This document shows, in pieces, positions 29,757 through 40,284 of a stretch of DNA of 64,000 nt (positions are counted from its first letter, which is position 1; every line of letters starts with the position of its first letter). A program made the translations under genes and the position numbers. This stretch comes from Ectothiorhodospira sp. BSL-9 (lineage in GTDB: Bacteria > Pseudomonadota > Gammaproteobacteria > Ectothiorhodospirales > Ectothiorhodospiraceae): NCBI RefSeq assembly GCF_001632845.1, contig NZ_CP011994.1, positions 1,550,001-1,614,000 on the forward strand, in the 5' to 3' direction. The notes beneath the pieces were generated by a model. It was not told the origin of the DNA and ran no database searches. It saw nothing but the letters and a program-made list of their open reading frames with translations.

Positions 29757-30614
29757 ATGTCACTGAGTATTGAGGAACTGGTGGAACAAGGGGCCGGACT
29801 GGTCTCCCTGCCTGCGGTGGCCAGCCGTTTGAACGCCATGGTGGACGACGATGAGTCCACCGCAGCGGACATCGGCCGGGTGATCAGCCAGGATCCAGCG
29901 CTCACCATTCGCCTGCTGCAGCTGGCCAACAGTCCCTTCTATGGCCTGTCCAGCCGGATTGATACCATCACCCGGGCCGTGCAGGTGATCGGCACCCGAC
30001 AGATCCGTGACCTGGTACTGGCCACCACCGTCACCAAGGTCTTCGATGGCATCCCCAACGACCTGATGTCCATGGAGGACTTCTGGCGCCACAGCATCTA
30101 TTGCGGCCTGGTGGCCCGGCTGCTCAGCGAAGACCTGAAGATGCGCGACGGCGAGACCATGTTCATTGCCGGCCTGCTGCACGACATCGGCCGCCTGCTG
30201 ATCTTCAATCGCGAGCCCGATGAGGCCCACGAGGCCTTCCTGCTGGGTCTGCAGAACGCCGGGCGCATGCCGCCCCAGAAGGCGGAGCGGGACGTGCTGG
30301 GCTACGACCATGCCCAGGTGGGCGGCGAACTGGCTGCCCACTGGCATCTGCCTGAAAAGCTGCTGGCCTGCATCCGCTATCACCATGAACCCGCCGCGGC
30401 CAGGGAACACCAGACCGCCGTGGCCCTGGTGCACATTGCCAACACCGTCGCCCACATGGCCGAGGTGGACACCCGCGATCCCCGGGATGCACCGCCCATC
30501 GAGGCAGAGGCCTGGGAACGCTCCGGCCTGGACCCCTCCGTGCTGCCCTCCATCATCGACCGGGCCCAGCATCAGGTGGTGGAAGTGGAGGCCCTGATCC
30601 TTGACCATGGGTGA
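29757..30614 (+). CDS. HDOD domain signalling protein
   Basis: 285 residues. An HDOD domain occupies about residues 8-210: LPAVASRLNAMVDD, IGRVISQDPALTIRLLQLANSPFYG, and an HD-like segment FIAGLLHDIGRLLIF followed by HAQVGGELAAHWHLPEKLLACIRYHHEP. HDOD proteins occur beside c-di-GMP and chemotaxis proteins and usually lack phosphodiesterase activity; a role in signalling is likely, but the ligand is unknown. The start ATG follows GGGAGATGGC. The 3' end overlaps the slp-like gene by 8 nt. Confidence 0.9.
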   Translation: MSLSIEELVEQGAGLVSLPAVASRLNAMVDDDESTAADIGRVISQDPALTIRLLQLANSPFYGLSSRIDTITRAVQVIGTRQIRDLVLATTVTKVFDGIPNDLMSMEDFWRHSIYCGLVARLLSEDLKMRDGETMFIAGLLHDIGRLLIFNREPDEAHEAFLLGLQNAGRMPPQKAERDVLGYDHAQVGGELAAHWHLPEKLLACIRYHHEPAAAREHQTAVALVHIANTVAHMAEVDTRDPRDAPPIEAEAWERSGLDPSVLPSIIDRAQHQVVEVEALILDHG

Positions 30615-31143
30615 CATGACCTCCCGTATGCGACGACCCGCGTGTCGCCGAGGGTGGGTGTTGGCGGCGCTGCTCGGGATTTTGGGGCTGGTGGGCTGCG
30701 CCACCGGGCCACAGTTCGAGACCCAGGACACCCTCTCCGCGCTGACTCCTTCACGGGTGGCCATGTCCGACGAGGGGGCCGCAGGGGAGCAGATGGTCTG
30801 GGGGGGCATGATCGTCAACACCCGCAACCTGGAAGAGGCCACCCAGCTGGAGATCCTGGCCTACCCCCTGGACCGTCGGCAGCGCCCCCAGACCGAACGC
30901 ACGCCCCAGGGCCGTTTCATGGCCCGCGTGCCCGGTTACCTGGAAAGCGTGGATTACAGCCCCGGTCGCCTGCTCACCGTCACCGGCACATTGGAAAAGA
31001 CGGTGACCGGTCAGGTGGGTGAAACCCCCTATCGCTATCCCGTGCTGGGGGTGGACAATCATTACCTGTGGCCTCGGGAGGACGAGCCGGCCACCACGCG
31101 GCCGCGCTTCAATATCGGTATTGGTGTGATACTGAGCAACTAA
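30607..31143 (+). CDS. Slp-family outer-membrane lipoprotein
   Basis: A 178-residue lipoprotein. After a short basic N-terminus the signal peptide ends in a lipobox LVGC, giving a lipid-modified Cys at about residue 31. The mature part matches the Slp/YeaY family: VVWGGMIVNTRNLEEATQLE-type start, LEILAYPLDRRQRPQ, GRFMARVPGYLESVDYSPGRLLTVTG, YPVLGVDNHYLWPR. Slp proteins are starvation- or stress-induced outer-membrane lipoproteins of unknown mechanism. ATG 30607 overlaps the end of the HDOD gene; ATG 30616 is an alternative. Confidence 0.88.
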   Translation: MGDMTSRMRRPACRRGWVLAALLGILGLVGCATGPQFETQDTLSALTPSRVAMSDEGAAGEQMVWGGMIVNTRNLEEATQLEILAYPLDRRQRPQTERTPQGRFMARVPGYLESVDYSPGRLLTVTGTLEKTVTGQVGETPYRYPVLGVDNHYLWPREDEPATTRPRFNIGIGVILSN

Positions 31144-31163
31144 AGACCCTCGCGACAGAGTGC

Positions 31164-32084
31164 ATGGAGCTTATGGAAAATGAGCATCAACTCTGGTTCA
31201 CCCGCCGCAGTGGAGAGGTGAGGGGACCTTATCCGGAGAGGCTGATTCGCAGCTATCTGCTGCTGGGCCGTCTGCGCATGGACGACGAGGTCAGTCTGGA
31301 CCGGCAACGCTGGTACGCCGTGCGCTCCCAGCCTCACCTGATCCCGGTGGAGTTCTATGATACCGACACCCCGGAGGGCCGCGAGCGTCTGCTGCAGGCA
31401 AAGCGCCGCGAGGACGAGCGCTCCCCCGAGCGTCGTGCCCGGCCCTATCCGGATGAATTGCCCTCCGAGGCGGATCAGCGGGCCGAAGATCGCCGTCGAC
31501 CCGAGCCCCCTGAACTGGTCAGTCATCGCTACCAGCGCGTGCAGTTGCTGCAGTCGCCAGAGCCTGTCAGGCCTCTCCCCCAGGGGCCGCGGCTCTGGAT
31601 CGGATTGGCTGCCGGACTGCTGATCCTGTTGTTGTCGCTGTTACTGGTGATGGAGCGACCGGAGCCGGATGTGCTGGCGGACTGTCTGGCACCGGCCGAG
31701 CCGGGGGTCAACTGGAGTTATTGCCGCATGGTGGGGATGGATCTGCGCGATGCGGATCTCACCGGTGCGAACCTGAGCAACACGGATCTGCTCGGTACCC
31801 GGCTGGAGGGCGCGCGACTTGCCAATGCCGACCTGAGCTACGCGGACCTGCGGCGGGCCCGTCTGGATCAGGCCGATCTGCAAGGGGCGCGGCTCACCGG
31901 TGCGGTGCTCCAGGAGGCCGTGCTCATCGGCACCCGCCTCAACGACGCCGATCTGAGCCATGCCGACCTGCGGGGTGCCCGACTGGATGATGCCGATCTC
32001 ACGGATACCCTGCTCAGTCGCACCATCTGGACCGATGGCCGCGTCTGCGCTCCCGGCTCAATCGGCACCTGCGAGTCACCCTGA
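31164..32084 (+). CDS. GYF_2-like domain - transmembrane - pentapeptide-repeat protein
   Basis: About 306 residues. The N-terminal 60 residues (QLWFTRRSGEVRGPYPERLI...) resemble the GYF_2/DUF4339 domain. A charged Arg/Glu/Pro linker, one membrane helix (LWIGLAAGLLILLLSLLLVM, about residues 165-185) and then pentapeptide repeats of A(D/N)LxxA type (DLRDADLTGANLSNTDLLG onward) follow, forming a short right-handed beta helix outside the membrane. The start is uncertain: ATG 31164 or 31173, both shortly after the slp-like stop. Its 3' end overlaps convergent oxyR by 9 bp. Function unknown. Confidence 0.82.
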   Translation: MELMENEHQLWFTRRSGEVRGPYPERLIRSYLLLGRLRMDDEVSLDRQRWYAVRSQPHLIPVEFYDTDTPEGRERLLQAKRREDERSPERRARPYPDELPSEADQRAEDRRRPEPPELVSHRYQRVQLLQSPEPVRPLPQGPRLWIGLAAGLLILLLSLLLVMERPEPDVLADCLAPAEPGVNWSYCRMVGMDLRDADLTGANLSNTDLLGTRLEGARLANADLSYADLRRARLDQADLQGARLTGAVLQEAVLIGTRLNDADLSHADLRGARLDDADLTDTLLSRTIWTDGRVCAPGSIGTCESP

Positions 32085-33014
32085 GGGGTCGCTGACCATC
32101 TCCAGGCAGGGTACATGGGTCTCAAGGATCGCCTGGCGGATCACCTCGATGGCCTTGGGGCGCGGGAAGCTGGTGCGCCAGGCCAGGGCCACCTGGCGGG
32201 TGGGCACCGGGTCCTGGAAGCGACGGATGGACAGCAGATGCTGGGCGTAACGATCCGCCCCCGCCGCCGAGCAGGGCAGGATGGTGACCCCCATGCCCGT
32301 CACCACCATATGGCGGATGGTCTCCAGGGAACTGCCCTCCACCGTATGCTGGATGCTGTTGCCCGAGGATACGGTGGCGTGGCAGTCCGGGCAGAAGTGC
32401 AGCACCTGCTCCCGGAAACAATGCCCCGCGCCCAGCAGCAACAGGGTTTCCCGGGCCAGTTCGTTGATGTCCAGTTTCTGCCGTCGGCTCAAGGGGTGAT
32501 CCGCCGGTAACACGGCCACGAAGGGCTCCGAGTAAAGGGGCAGGGTGACCACGCCGGGCTGCTCAAAGGGCGTGGCCACGATGATGGCATCCAGTTCCCC
32601 CCGCCTGAGGCTCTCCGCCAGACGGGCGGTGTAGTTCTCCTCGATGATCAGGGGCAGTTTGGGGGCGCGCCGGTGTACCTCCGGCACCAGATGGGGCAGC
32701 AGATAGGGCCCAATGGTGTGAATGGCCCCCAGGCGCAAGGGACCGCAGAGCTGATCCCGTCCCTGATGGGCAATGGTGGTCAGGCTGTCCACCTCTTCCA
32801 GCACCCGCTGGGCCTGGCGCACCACCTGATCTCCCACCGGGGTGATGCTCACCTCTGTCTTGCTGCGCTCGAAGAGCGCCACTCCAAGCTCCTCCTCCAG
32901 CTTTTTCACCGCCACACTCAGGGTGGGCTGGCTCACATTGCAGCCTTCGGCGGCCCGGCCGAAATGCCGCTCGCGGGCCACCGCGACGATATAGCGAAGT
33001 TCGGTCAGGGTCAT
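32076..33014 (-). CDS. oxyR: Peroxide-sensing LysR regulator OxyR
   Basis: A 312-residue LysR-type activator. The winged helix-turn-helix (RHFGRAAEGCNVSQPTLSVAVKKLEEELG) is near the N-terminus. The redox cysteines are both present in GHCFREQVLHFCPDC (equivalents of E. coli Cys199 and Cys208), and flanking RLGAIHTIGPYLLP and ATPFEQPG match OxyR rather than CysB-type LysRs. Oxidation by H2O2 forms the disulfide that switches it on. The start is set by alignment with OxyR N-termini; an in-frame ATG lies 9 bp upstream. No target gene such as ahpC is adjacent. Confidence 0.92.
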   Translation of the reverse strand: MTLTELRYIVAVARERHFGRAAEGCNVSQPTLSVAVKKLEEELGVALFERSKTEVSITPVGDQVVRQAQRVLEEVDSLTTIAHQGRDQLCGPLRLGAIHTIGPYLLPHLVPEVHRRAPKLPLIIEENYTARLAESLRRGELDAIIVATPFEQPGVVTLPLYSEPFVAVLPADHPLSRRQKLDINELARETLLLLGAGHCFREQVLHFCPDCHATVSSGNSIQHTVEGSSLETIRHMVVTGMGVTILPCSAAGADRYAQHLLSIRRFQDPVPTRQVALAWRTSFPRPKAIEVIRQAILETHVPCLEMVSDPSG

Positions 33015-33199
33015 CAGTCGCATCTCATCCAGAGGTGACGGGTGTTTCGAGTGTACTCAAGGATGCGGGGGGAGACCATCGCGATGGATCGGTCGCACCG
33101 GGCGTTCGAGGACCGGGCGGCGTGGCGGCGTGTTATGATCCAGACAATTGCGCCCCCCTCCGGATGGCGGGGCCCACATTCAATCCAGCGAGACCACAC

Positions 33200-34687
33200 A
33201 TGGCATCCCTGCTCGACAGGCTGCGGAGCGGATGGGCCGCACTCCTGCCCGATCATGTGCCTGTTGCCTTCAAGCTTGGTCTGACCATCTGCGTGCTGAT
33301 CGTCACCTGCATGGCCCTGGTGGGCGTGGTGATCCTCAACCAGCAAAGTGCCCTGCTGCGCAGTCAGATGGACGACTTCGGTCAGGCCATGGTGATGCAG
33401 CTGGCAGAGTCGTCCAAGGAGCTGGTGCTCGCCGACGACAGCCTGGCCCTCAATGCCCTCATCACCAACCTGGCCGGCAGCGAGGCCGTGCTGGGCGCGG
33501 CCGTCTTCGACCGCGACGGCGAACGCCTGGCCCACTCCGGCATGATCCCCGAAGATACGCCCCAAAAGGGGACAGACACCTTTTCGTCCGAAAAGGTGTC
33601 TGTCCCCTTTTGGGGCCCCTTCTTGGCCTTTTCCGATACCGAGACGACTGCCTACCGGGAAGAGATCCGCTTTCAGGACATCACCCTGGGCTCTGCCATG
33701 GTCACCCTGAGCCGTTCGGCGCAGCAGACCGGCACCCGGGCCGCGGCCAAGGCCATCATCCTGACCACGGTATTCATGAGCGTACTGGGTGGCGCCGCGG
33801 CGTTTCTCATGGGGCAGCGACTGTCCCGCCCGGTGCATCGCCTGGTGGACGCCACCCGCGCCATCGGCGAAGGTGAGTACCGGTATCGTCTGCCGGAAGG
33901 GCGCCGGGACGAAATTGGTCACCTCATGTCGGCCTTCAACCGCATGGCCCAGGGGTTGCTGGAAAAATCCCAGGTGGAGGGGGCCCTGAGTCGCTATGTG
34001 TCGGCGGGTGTGGCCCGGGAGATCATGAGCAACCTGGACAGGGTGAAACTGGGGGGGCGGCAGGTGGAGGCCTCGGTGATGTTCGCGGATATCGCCGGTT
34101 TCACGCGGATGTCCGAGACCATGGACCCGGACAAGGTGGCGGGGCTGCTCAATGAGTACTTCACCCATGTCAGCCATATCGCCCGGCTGCACCAGGGCAG
34201 CATCGACAAGTTCATGGGGGACGGGGTGATGCTGGTGTTTGGCGTCACCGATGAGGATCCGGACCATCGCTTCCATGCCATCGCCAGTGGCGTCATGCTG
34301 CAGCACCTGGTGGCACGGCTCAACCAGGTGCGGGAGATGGACGGGCAAGAGCCCGTCCGTTTCCGGGTGGGGATCAACAGCGGCCCCATGATGGCAGGCA
34401 ACATGGGGGCCGAGGATCGCATGCAATATACGGTGGTGGGGGATGCGGTGAACCTGGCTTCGCGCCTGATGACCGCCGCCGAGCCCGGTCAGGTATTGAT
34501 CTGCGAGGCGTTGTTCGAGGACCCGGACATCCGCTGGCGGGTACGGGGGCAGCCCTACCGCTCCATTGCCATCCGCGGCAAGTCACAGCCCGTGGCCACC
34601 TGCCAGGTGCACGACCTGAGTGACCTGTATCGGGGAGCGATGGACCGACAGATCGAGCGGCTGCTGTGCAAGGAGCGGATCACATGA
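33200..34687 (+). CDS. Membrane adenylate cyclase (HAMP - class III) with repeat-encoded insertion
   Basis: 495 residues: membrane helix (GLTICVLIVTCMALVGVVIL), periplasmic sensor region about residues 45-190, second helix (AIILTTVFMSVLGGAAAFLMG), HAMP, then a class III cyclase domain at about 285-460. Metal aspartates are in VMFADIAGFT and KFMGDGVMLVFG. The Lys in IDKFMGDG and Asp in VVGDAVNLASRL indicate ATP rather than GTP as substrate. Residues about 121-139 (QKGTDTFSSEKVSVPFWG) are encoded by a palindromic repeat inserted in frame in the sensor region. The stop overlaps the next gene's start (ATGA). Confidence 0.92.
   Translation: MASLLDRLRSGWAALLPDHVPVAFKLGLTICVLIVTCMALVGVVILNQQSALLRSQMDDFGQAMVMQLAESSKELVLADDSLALNALITNLAGSEAVLGAAVFDRDGERLAHSGMIPEDTPQKGTDTFSSEKVSVPFWGPFLAFSDTETTAYREEIRFQDITLGSAMVTLSRSAQQTGTRAAAKAIILTTVFMSVLGGAAAFLMGQRLSRPVHRLVDATRAIGEGEYRYRLPEGRRDEIGHLMSAFNRMAQGLLEKSQVEGALSRYVSAGVAREIMSNLDRVKLGGRQVEASVMFADIAGFTRMSETMDPDKVAGLLNEYFTHVSHIARLHQGSIDKFMGDGVMLVFGVTDEDPDHRFHAIASGVMLQHLVARLNQVREMDGQEPVRFRVGINSGPMMAGNMGAEDRMQYTVVGDAVNLASRLMTAAEPGQVLICEALFEDPDIRWRVRGQPYRSIAIRGKSQPVATCQVHDLSDLYRGAMDRQIERLLCKERIT
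33559..33616. repeat. Palindromic repeat, GGGACAGACACC family, inside the cyclase gene
   Basis: Perfect 28-bp arms, 33559-33586 and 33589-33616, with a 2-nt centre. The inner 23 bp of each arm (AAAAGG...CTTTTCG) is identical to the copy at 3786-3848. Only the outer bases differ, and they differ symmetrically (GCCCC/GGGGC here, GACCC/GGGTC there). The palindrome is translated without interrupting the cyclase frame. Confidence 0.92.
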
Positions 34688-35835
34688 GGCGTCTGGCGCG
34701 ACCCTGGGCTGTCCTGCTGTTGTTGGGCCTGCTGGTGCTGGGCGGTTGTGCCCCGCTGAAGGTGGAGACCACAACCCTGGCCCAGAAGGTGGATGCGGCC
34801 TTCAAGGCCCACGAATACCAGCGTGCCCAGGGCCTGCTGGCAGAGCTGCCCGCGGATGAGCGCACACAGCAGATGGAGGCCCGGGAGGCATGGCTGGAAC
34901 GGATGACCGGGCATCTGGAGCAGGCCATCTTGATGCAGGCAGCGGCCCTGCTGCGGCGCGAGCAGTGGCTGGACGCCCTGGGGGTCTATGATCGGGGGCT
35001 GGCCATGCTGCCGGACAGCGCCCCCCTGCAGGCGGCGCGGGAGACGGCCCGGGTGCAGCATGAAGGGCGCCTCACCGACCTGCAGGTGCGCCTGCTGCTG
35101 GCCCGCGGGCGCTCCCTGGCCGCCTTGCGGCCCATCTACGCGGAACTGGCGAGGGTGGATCCCGAGGACACACAGGCGGCACGGGAGCTGGGGCGCATCC
35201 GCCAGGACTCCCTGGAAGTGGCGCAGGATCTGCAAAAACTGGGTGGCCTGGCCCTGGAGGCGAAGGAGCTGCGCCTGGCCGTGGACGCCCTGAGCCTCTC
35301 CCAGGCCCTGAGGCCCACGGAGGACACCCTGGAGATGCTCAACTCGGCCCAAAACGCCAAGGCGCAGGTCCAGGCAGCCCAGCGCCAGGCCGACCATGCC
35401 CGTCGCCAGGCGGCCTGGGAGGCCCGCTCACGGGAATTGTTCGATCACTATCACGAGGCCATGCAGGCAGGCGATCTGAATGCCGCCAGCCGACACCTCA
35501 AGGGGCTGGAGCGCACGCGCCCCCGGGATGAATCCCTGCCGCGCCTGCAGCGGGAGCTGGATCAGGCCATCGATACCCGCATCACCCTGGGCCTGGAGGA
35601 GGGGCGGCGCCAGTACCTGGACGGAGAGATTGAACAGGCGGTGGAAACCTGGCGTGAACTGCTGGATCTGCGCCCCAACCATGCGGAGCTTCAGGCCCAT
35701 GTGCAGCGCGCGGAGCGGGTGCTGGAGTCCCTGCGTGGCCTGGAGGGGGAGCCCGCGCTGCTACCTGAATCGACCCCGGAGGCCGGGGAGTCGGAACCGG
35801 AAGACGAGGCTGAGGTTGAGGCCGAAGAGCAATAG
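34684..35835 (+). CDS. TPR-type lipoprotein co-encoded with the adenylate cyclase
   Basis: 383 residues. Signal peptide with lipobox LGGC (lipidated Cys at about residue 24), then helix-turn-helix repeats of tetratricopeptide character (AFKAHEYQRAQGLLAELPADE, LARVDPEDTQAARELGRI, GEIEQAVETWRELLDLRPNHAELQAHVQRAERVL) and an acidic Glu-rich C-terminus. Its ATG overlaps the cyclase stop codon, so it is translationally coupled and may be a periplasmic partner of the cyclase sensor. Similar lipoproteins near signalling genes have no settled function. Confidence 0.85.
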   Translation: MRRLARPWAVLLLLGLLVLGGCAPLKVETTTLAQKVDAAFKAHEYQRAQGLLAELPADERTQQMEAREAWLERMTGHLEQAILMQAAALLRREQWLDALGVYDRGLAMLPDSAPLQAARETARVQHEGRLTDLQVRLLLARGRSLAALRPIYAELARVDPEDTQAARELGRIRQDSLEVAQDLQKLGGLALEAKELRLAVDALSLSQALRPTEDTLEMLNSAQNAKAQVQAAQRQADHARRQAAWEARSRELFDHYHEAMQAGDLNAASRHLKGLERTRPRDESLPRLQRELDQAIDTRITLGLEEGRRQYLDGEIEQAVETWRELLDLRPNHAELQAHVQRAERVLESLRGLEGEPALLPESTPEAGESEPEDEAEVEAEEQ

Positions 35836-35906
35836 CAGACAGGGACCCGCGCGCCTGCTAAGGTTGCGGTCTTTCATCAGAACCGCCGTACCCCTCTGGA
35901 CACCCC

Positions 35907-37121
35907 ATGGACTCTCAGCAGACCCCGCATTCGGAAGATCCCCGTTTTCATACTGAACTGGATGGCACCCGCATCACCGTGCTGGGCACGGCCCATGTGT
36001 CCCAGGTGTCTGCCGATACGGTGAGCCAATTGCTGCGCAGCGGCGATTACGACGCCGTGGCCGTGGAGCTTTGTCCCAGCCGGCACAATGCCATCGTTCG
36101 TCCCGATGACCTGTCCCGCATGAACCTGTTCCAGGTGCTGCGCCAGGGCAAGGTGCCCATGGTCACGGCCAGCCTGGCCCTGGGGGCCTACCAGCAGCGC
36201 CTGGCAGAGCAGTTTGGTATCGAGCCCGGGGCCGAGATGCGCGCCGCCATCAACGAGGCCCGCGACGCCCACCTGCCGGTACTGCTCATCGACCGGGAAG
36301 TAGGCACCACTCTCAAACGCTGCTACCGCAACGTGCCCTGGTGGCGACGCATGAACCTGTTCGGTGGTCTGATGGCCGGCGTCATGAGTCGCGAACAGGT
36401 CACCGAGGCGGAGATCGAACGCCTCAAGAGCGGCGACATGCTCGAATCCACCTTCACCCAGTTTGCCGAGGAATCCCGGGCCCTGTATGAGCCATTGATC
36501 CAGGAGCGGGATCACTACATGGCCGCCCGCCTGCGTCAGGAGGCCGCCAACAAGGACTATCGGCATATCCTGGCGGTGGTGGGCGCCGGGCACCTGGCCG
36601 GCATCCGCGAGGCCCTTCAGCAGCAGGGAGGGGAGCCGCCGGCCCAGGTGGTGGAGCGGCTGGACCAGGAGCCGCCGCCGGCCCGCTGGCCCAAGCTGAT
36701 CCCCTGGTTGATCGTGGCCCTGATCCTGACCGGTTTCGCCATCGGTTTCAGCCGCAACCCGGATCTGGGCTGGCAGCTGGTGACTGACTGGGTGTTGATC
36801 AATGGGGGGCTGGCCGGCCTGGGGGCCATCATTGCCTCGGCCCATCCATTAACGGTGGTGACTGCCGCGCTGGCCGCCCCCCTGACGTCACTCAATCCCA
36901 CCATCGGGGTGGGGTTCGTGGCCGCTGCCATGGAAACCTGGCTGCGCAAGCCCACAGTGGGGGATTTCTCCCGCCTGCGTCGGGATACGGCACGTCTGCG
37001 GGGGTGGTGGCAGAACCGGGTGTCCCGGGTCTTGCTGGTGTTCATCCTGACCACCCTGGGTTCGGCCATCGGTACCTATGCGGCCGGTTTCAGGATCGCT
37101 GAGCGCCTGCTGGGCAGCTGA
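35907..37121 (+). CDS. TraB/PrgY-family membrane protein
   Basis: 404 residues. The N-terminal TraB/Tiki-like domain (about residues 15-235) has the signature motifs GTAHVSQVSADTV and VAVELCPSRHN, and the later AVVGAGHLAGI. Three to four membrane helices (LIPWLIVALILTGFAIGF, GGLAGLGAIIASAHPLTVVTAAL, VLLVFILTTLGSAIGTYAAGF) form the C-terminal part. Enterococcal relatives dampen peptide pheromone signalling and the fold is related to metalloproteases; the role here is unknown. Convergent with the diguanylate cyclase gene (15-bp gap). Confidence 0.9.
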   Translation: MDSQQTPHSEDPRFHTELDGTRITVLGTAHVSQVSADTVSQLLRSGDYDAVAVELCPSRHNAIVRPDDLSRMNLFQVLRQGKVPMVTASLALGAYQQRLAEQFGIEPGAEMRAAINEARDAHLPVLLIDREVGTTLKRCYRNVPWWRRMNLFGGLMAGVMSREQVTEAEIERLKSGDMLESTFTQFAEESRALYEPLIQERDHYMAARLRQEAANKDYRHILAVVGAGHLAGIREALQQQGGEPPAQVVERLDQEPPPARWPKLIPWLIVALILTGFAIGFSRNPDLGWQLVTDWVLINGGLAGLGAIIASAHPLTVVTAALAAPLTSLNPTIGVGFVAAAMETWLRKPTVGDFSRLRRDTARLRGWWQNRVSRVLLVFILTTLGSAIGTYAAGFRIAERLLGS

Positions 37122-37135
37122 GCCCGGCGAGGACT

Positions 37136-38146
37136 TCAGTCTTCCCATTCGATCCGGTCGCGGCCGGTATTCTTGGCCCGGTACATGGCCTGATCGGCCC
37201 GCTTGAACAGGCTGGCCGGGCTATCCCCGGGGCGCTGCATGGCCACGCCAATGCTGGCGGTGATCCGGATCTGCTCGCCCGCATCCAGCGTATGGGGGGC
37301 GCTGCGGATGACCTCCTGAACGCGCTCTGCCGCCGTGGCAGCCGACTCGGCATCGGTTTCGCTGATCACGATCACGAACTCCTCGCCACCGTAACGGAAC
37401 ACCATGTCGCTCCTGCGGGTGAGGGCCCTGAGCCGCTCCGCCACGGCCACCAGCACGTGATCACCGGCCTGATGGCCGTGGGTGTCGTTCACCTGCTTGA
37501 AAAAGTCCACGTCCACCACGAGCATGCACACCTGCCGTCCCGAGCGTGTGGCCATGGCCAGCTCCCGGTCCAGCATGCGGGCCATGGAAGCCCGGTTCAG
37601 GAGTCCGGTGAGCGGATCGGTCTGGGCCGAGTTGAGGGCCTGGCGGTAGAGCAGGGCGTTGCGCAGGGGGTAGGTGAGCATGCTCAGGGCCTCCTCCAGG
37701 GCGATGAGCTCCTGCTCCTTGAACTTGCGCCCGCGCAGCAGCCGGAGCTGGCCGATCTCCGTGCGCTCCACCATGAGGTTGTAGCTGCACACATGACGGG
37801 AGAGGCGGCCCTGGCTGATATGGATGCCCATGTCGGGGTGGTCGAAGGTCAGGCCGTCATGGGGCACCATGCCGGCCAGGGCGTTGGAGAAGATCTCCAG
37901 CAGTTCTTCCAGATCCAGGGTGGTCTGTAGCCGATGCAGCATCATTGCCGGGGTGATGGCCGGTACGCCGGGGGTGTGACGTGCGGACTGGGCCAGGCCG
38001 CCCTGCAGCAGTTGCGGGCTGGCCATCAGGGTGTTGTCGCCATTATTGGCCTGTTCCAGCATGGGGCGGATCACGTGTCGCATGACAGGGTCTCGGCTGT
38101 GTTTGACCTGCTTGATGCGATTTTTGTGCCATGAAAATAACTTCAT
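37136..38146 (-). CDS. Diguanylate cyclase (GGDEF protein)
   Basis: About 336 residues. The N-terminal 160 residues form an uncharacterised sensor (possibly GAF-like, DLEELLEIFSNALAGMVPHDGL onward). The GGDEF domain lies at about 170-330 with DPLTGLLNRASM, VDVDFFKQVNDTHGHQAGD and the active-site GGEEF. An inhibitory RxxD site (RRSD) lies five residues before it, so product feedback is expected. It makes cyclic di-GMP. Soluble: no membrane helix seen. ATG 38146 is chosen; a TTG nine bases upstream is also possible. The start lies in a CTTCATT / AATGAAG hairpin. Confidence 0.92.
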   Translation of the reverse strand: MKLFSWHKNRIKQVKHSRDPVMRHVIRPMLEQANNGDNTLMASPQLLQGGLAQSARHTPGVPAITPAMMLHRLQTTLDLEELLEIFSNALAGMVPHDGLTFDHPDMGIHISQGRLSRHVCSYNLMVERTEIGQLRLLRGRKFKEQELIALEEALSMLTYPLRNALLYRQALNSAQTDPLTGLLNRASMARMLDRELAMATRSGRQVCMLVVDVDFFKQVNDTHGHQAGDHVLVAVAERLRALTRRSDMVFRYGGEEFVIVISETDAESAATAAERVQEVIRSAPHTLDAGEQIRITASIGVAMQRPGDSPASLFKRADQAMYRAKNTGRDRIEWED

Positions 38147-38278
38147 TTGAAACAATGAAGTGCATGTTTCTTCTTCGGTGGTGCCGGAAATTCGGCGCCT
38201 CGGGCTGCAGCGGTTTGCCGCCGGGCGTCAGAATCCCGTGATGCCGGTAGGGGACCCGGACTGATAAACTCCGCCACC

Positions 38279-40177
<1,899 letters not shown>

Positions 40178-40192
40178 GAGAGGGCTCCGTTT

Positions 40193-40246
40193 CCCCTCAC
40201 CCCAACCCCTCTCCCCAGAGGGGAGAGGGGCTAGAGGGGAGAGGGG
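40193..40246. repeat. REP-like palindrome between yheS and the sucrose operon
   Basis: A CCCCTCACCCCAA lead, then CCCCTCTCCCC / GGGGAGAGGGG, then a partial duplication (CTAGAGGGGAGAGGGG). It lies between two convergent genes, the usual place for this family. Confidence 0.75.
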
Positions 40247-40284
40247 AGCGGCGGGCACGATGTGCCAGGGAGGCGTGCGCCACC

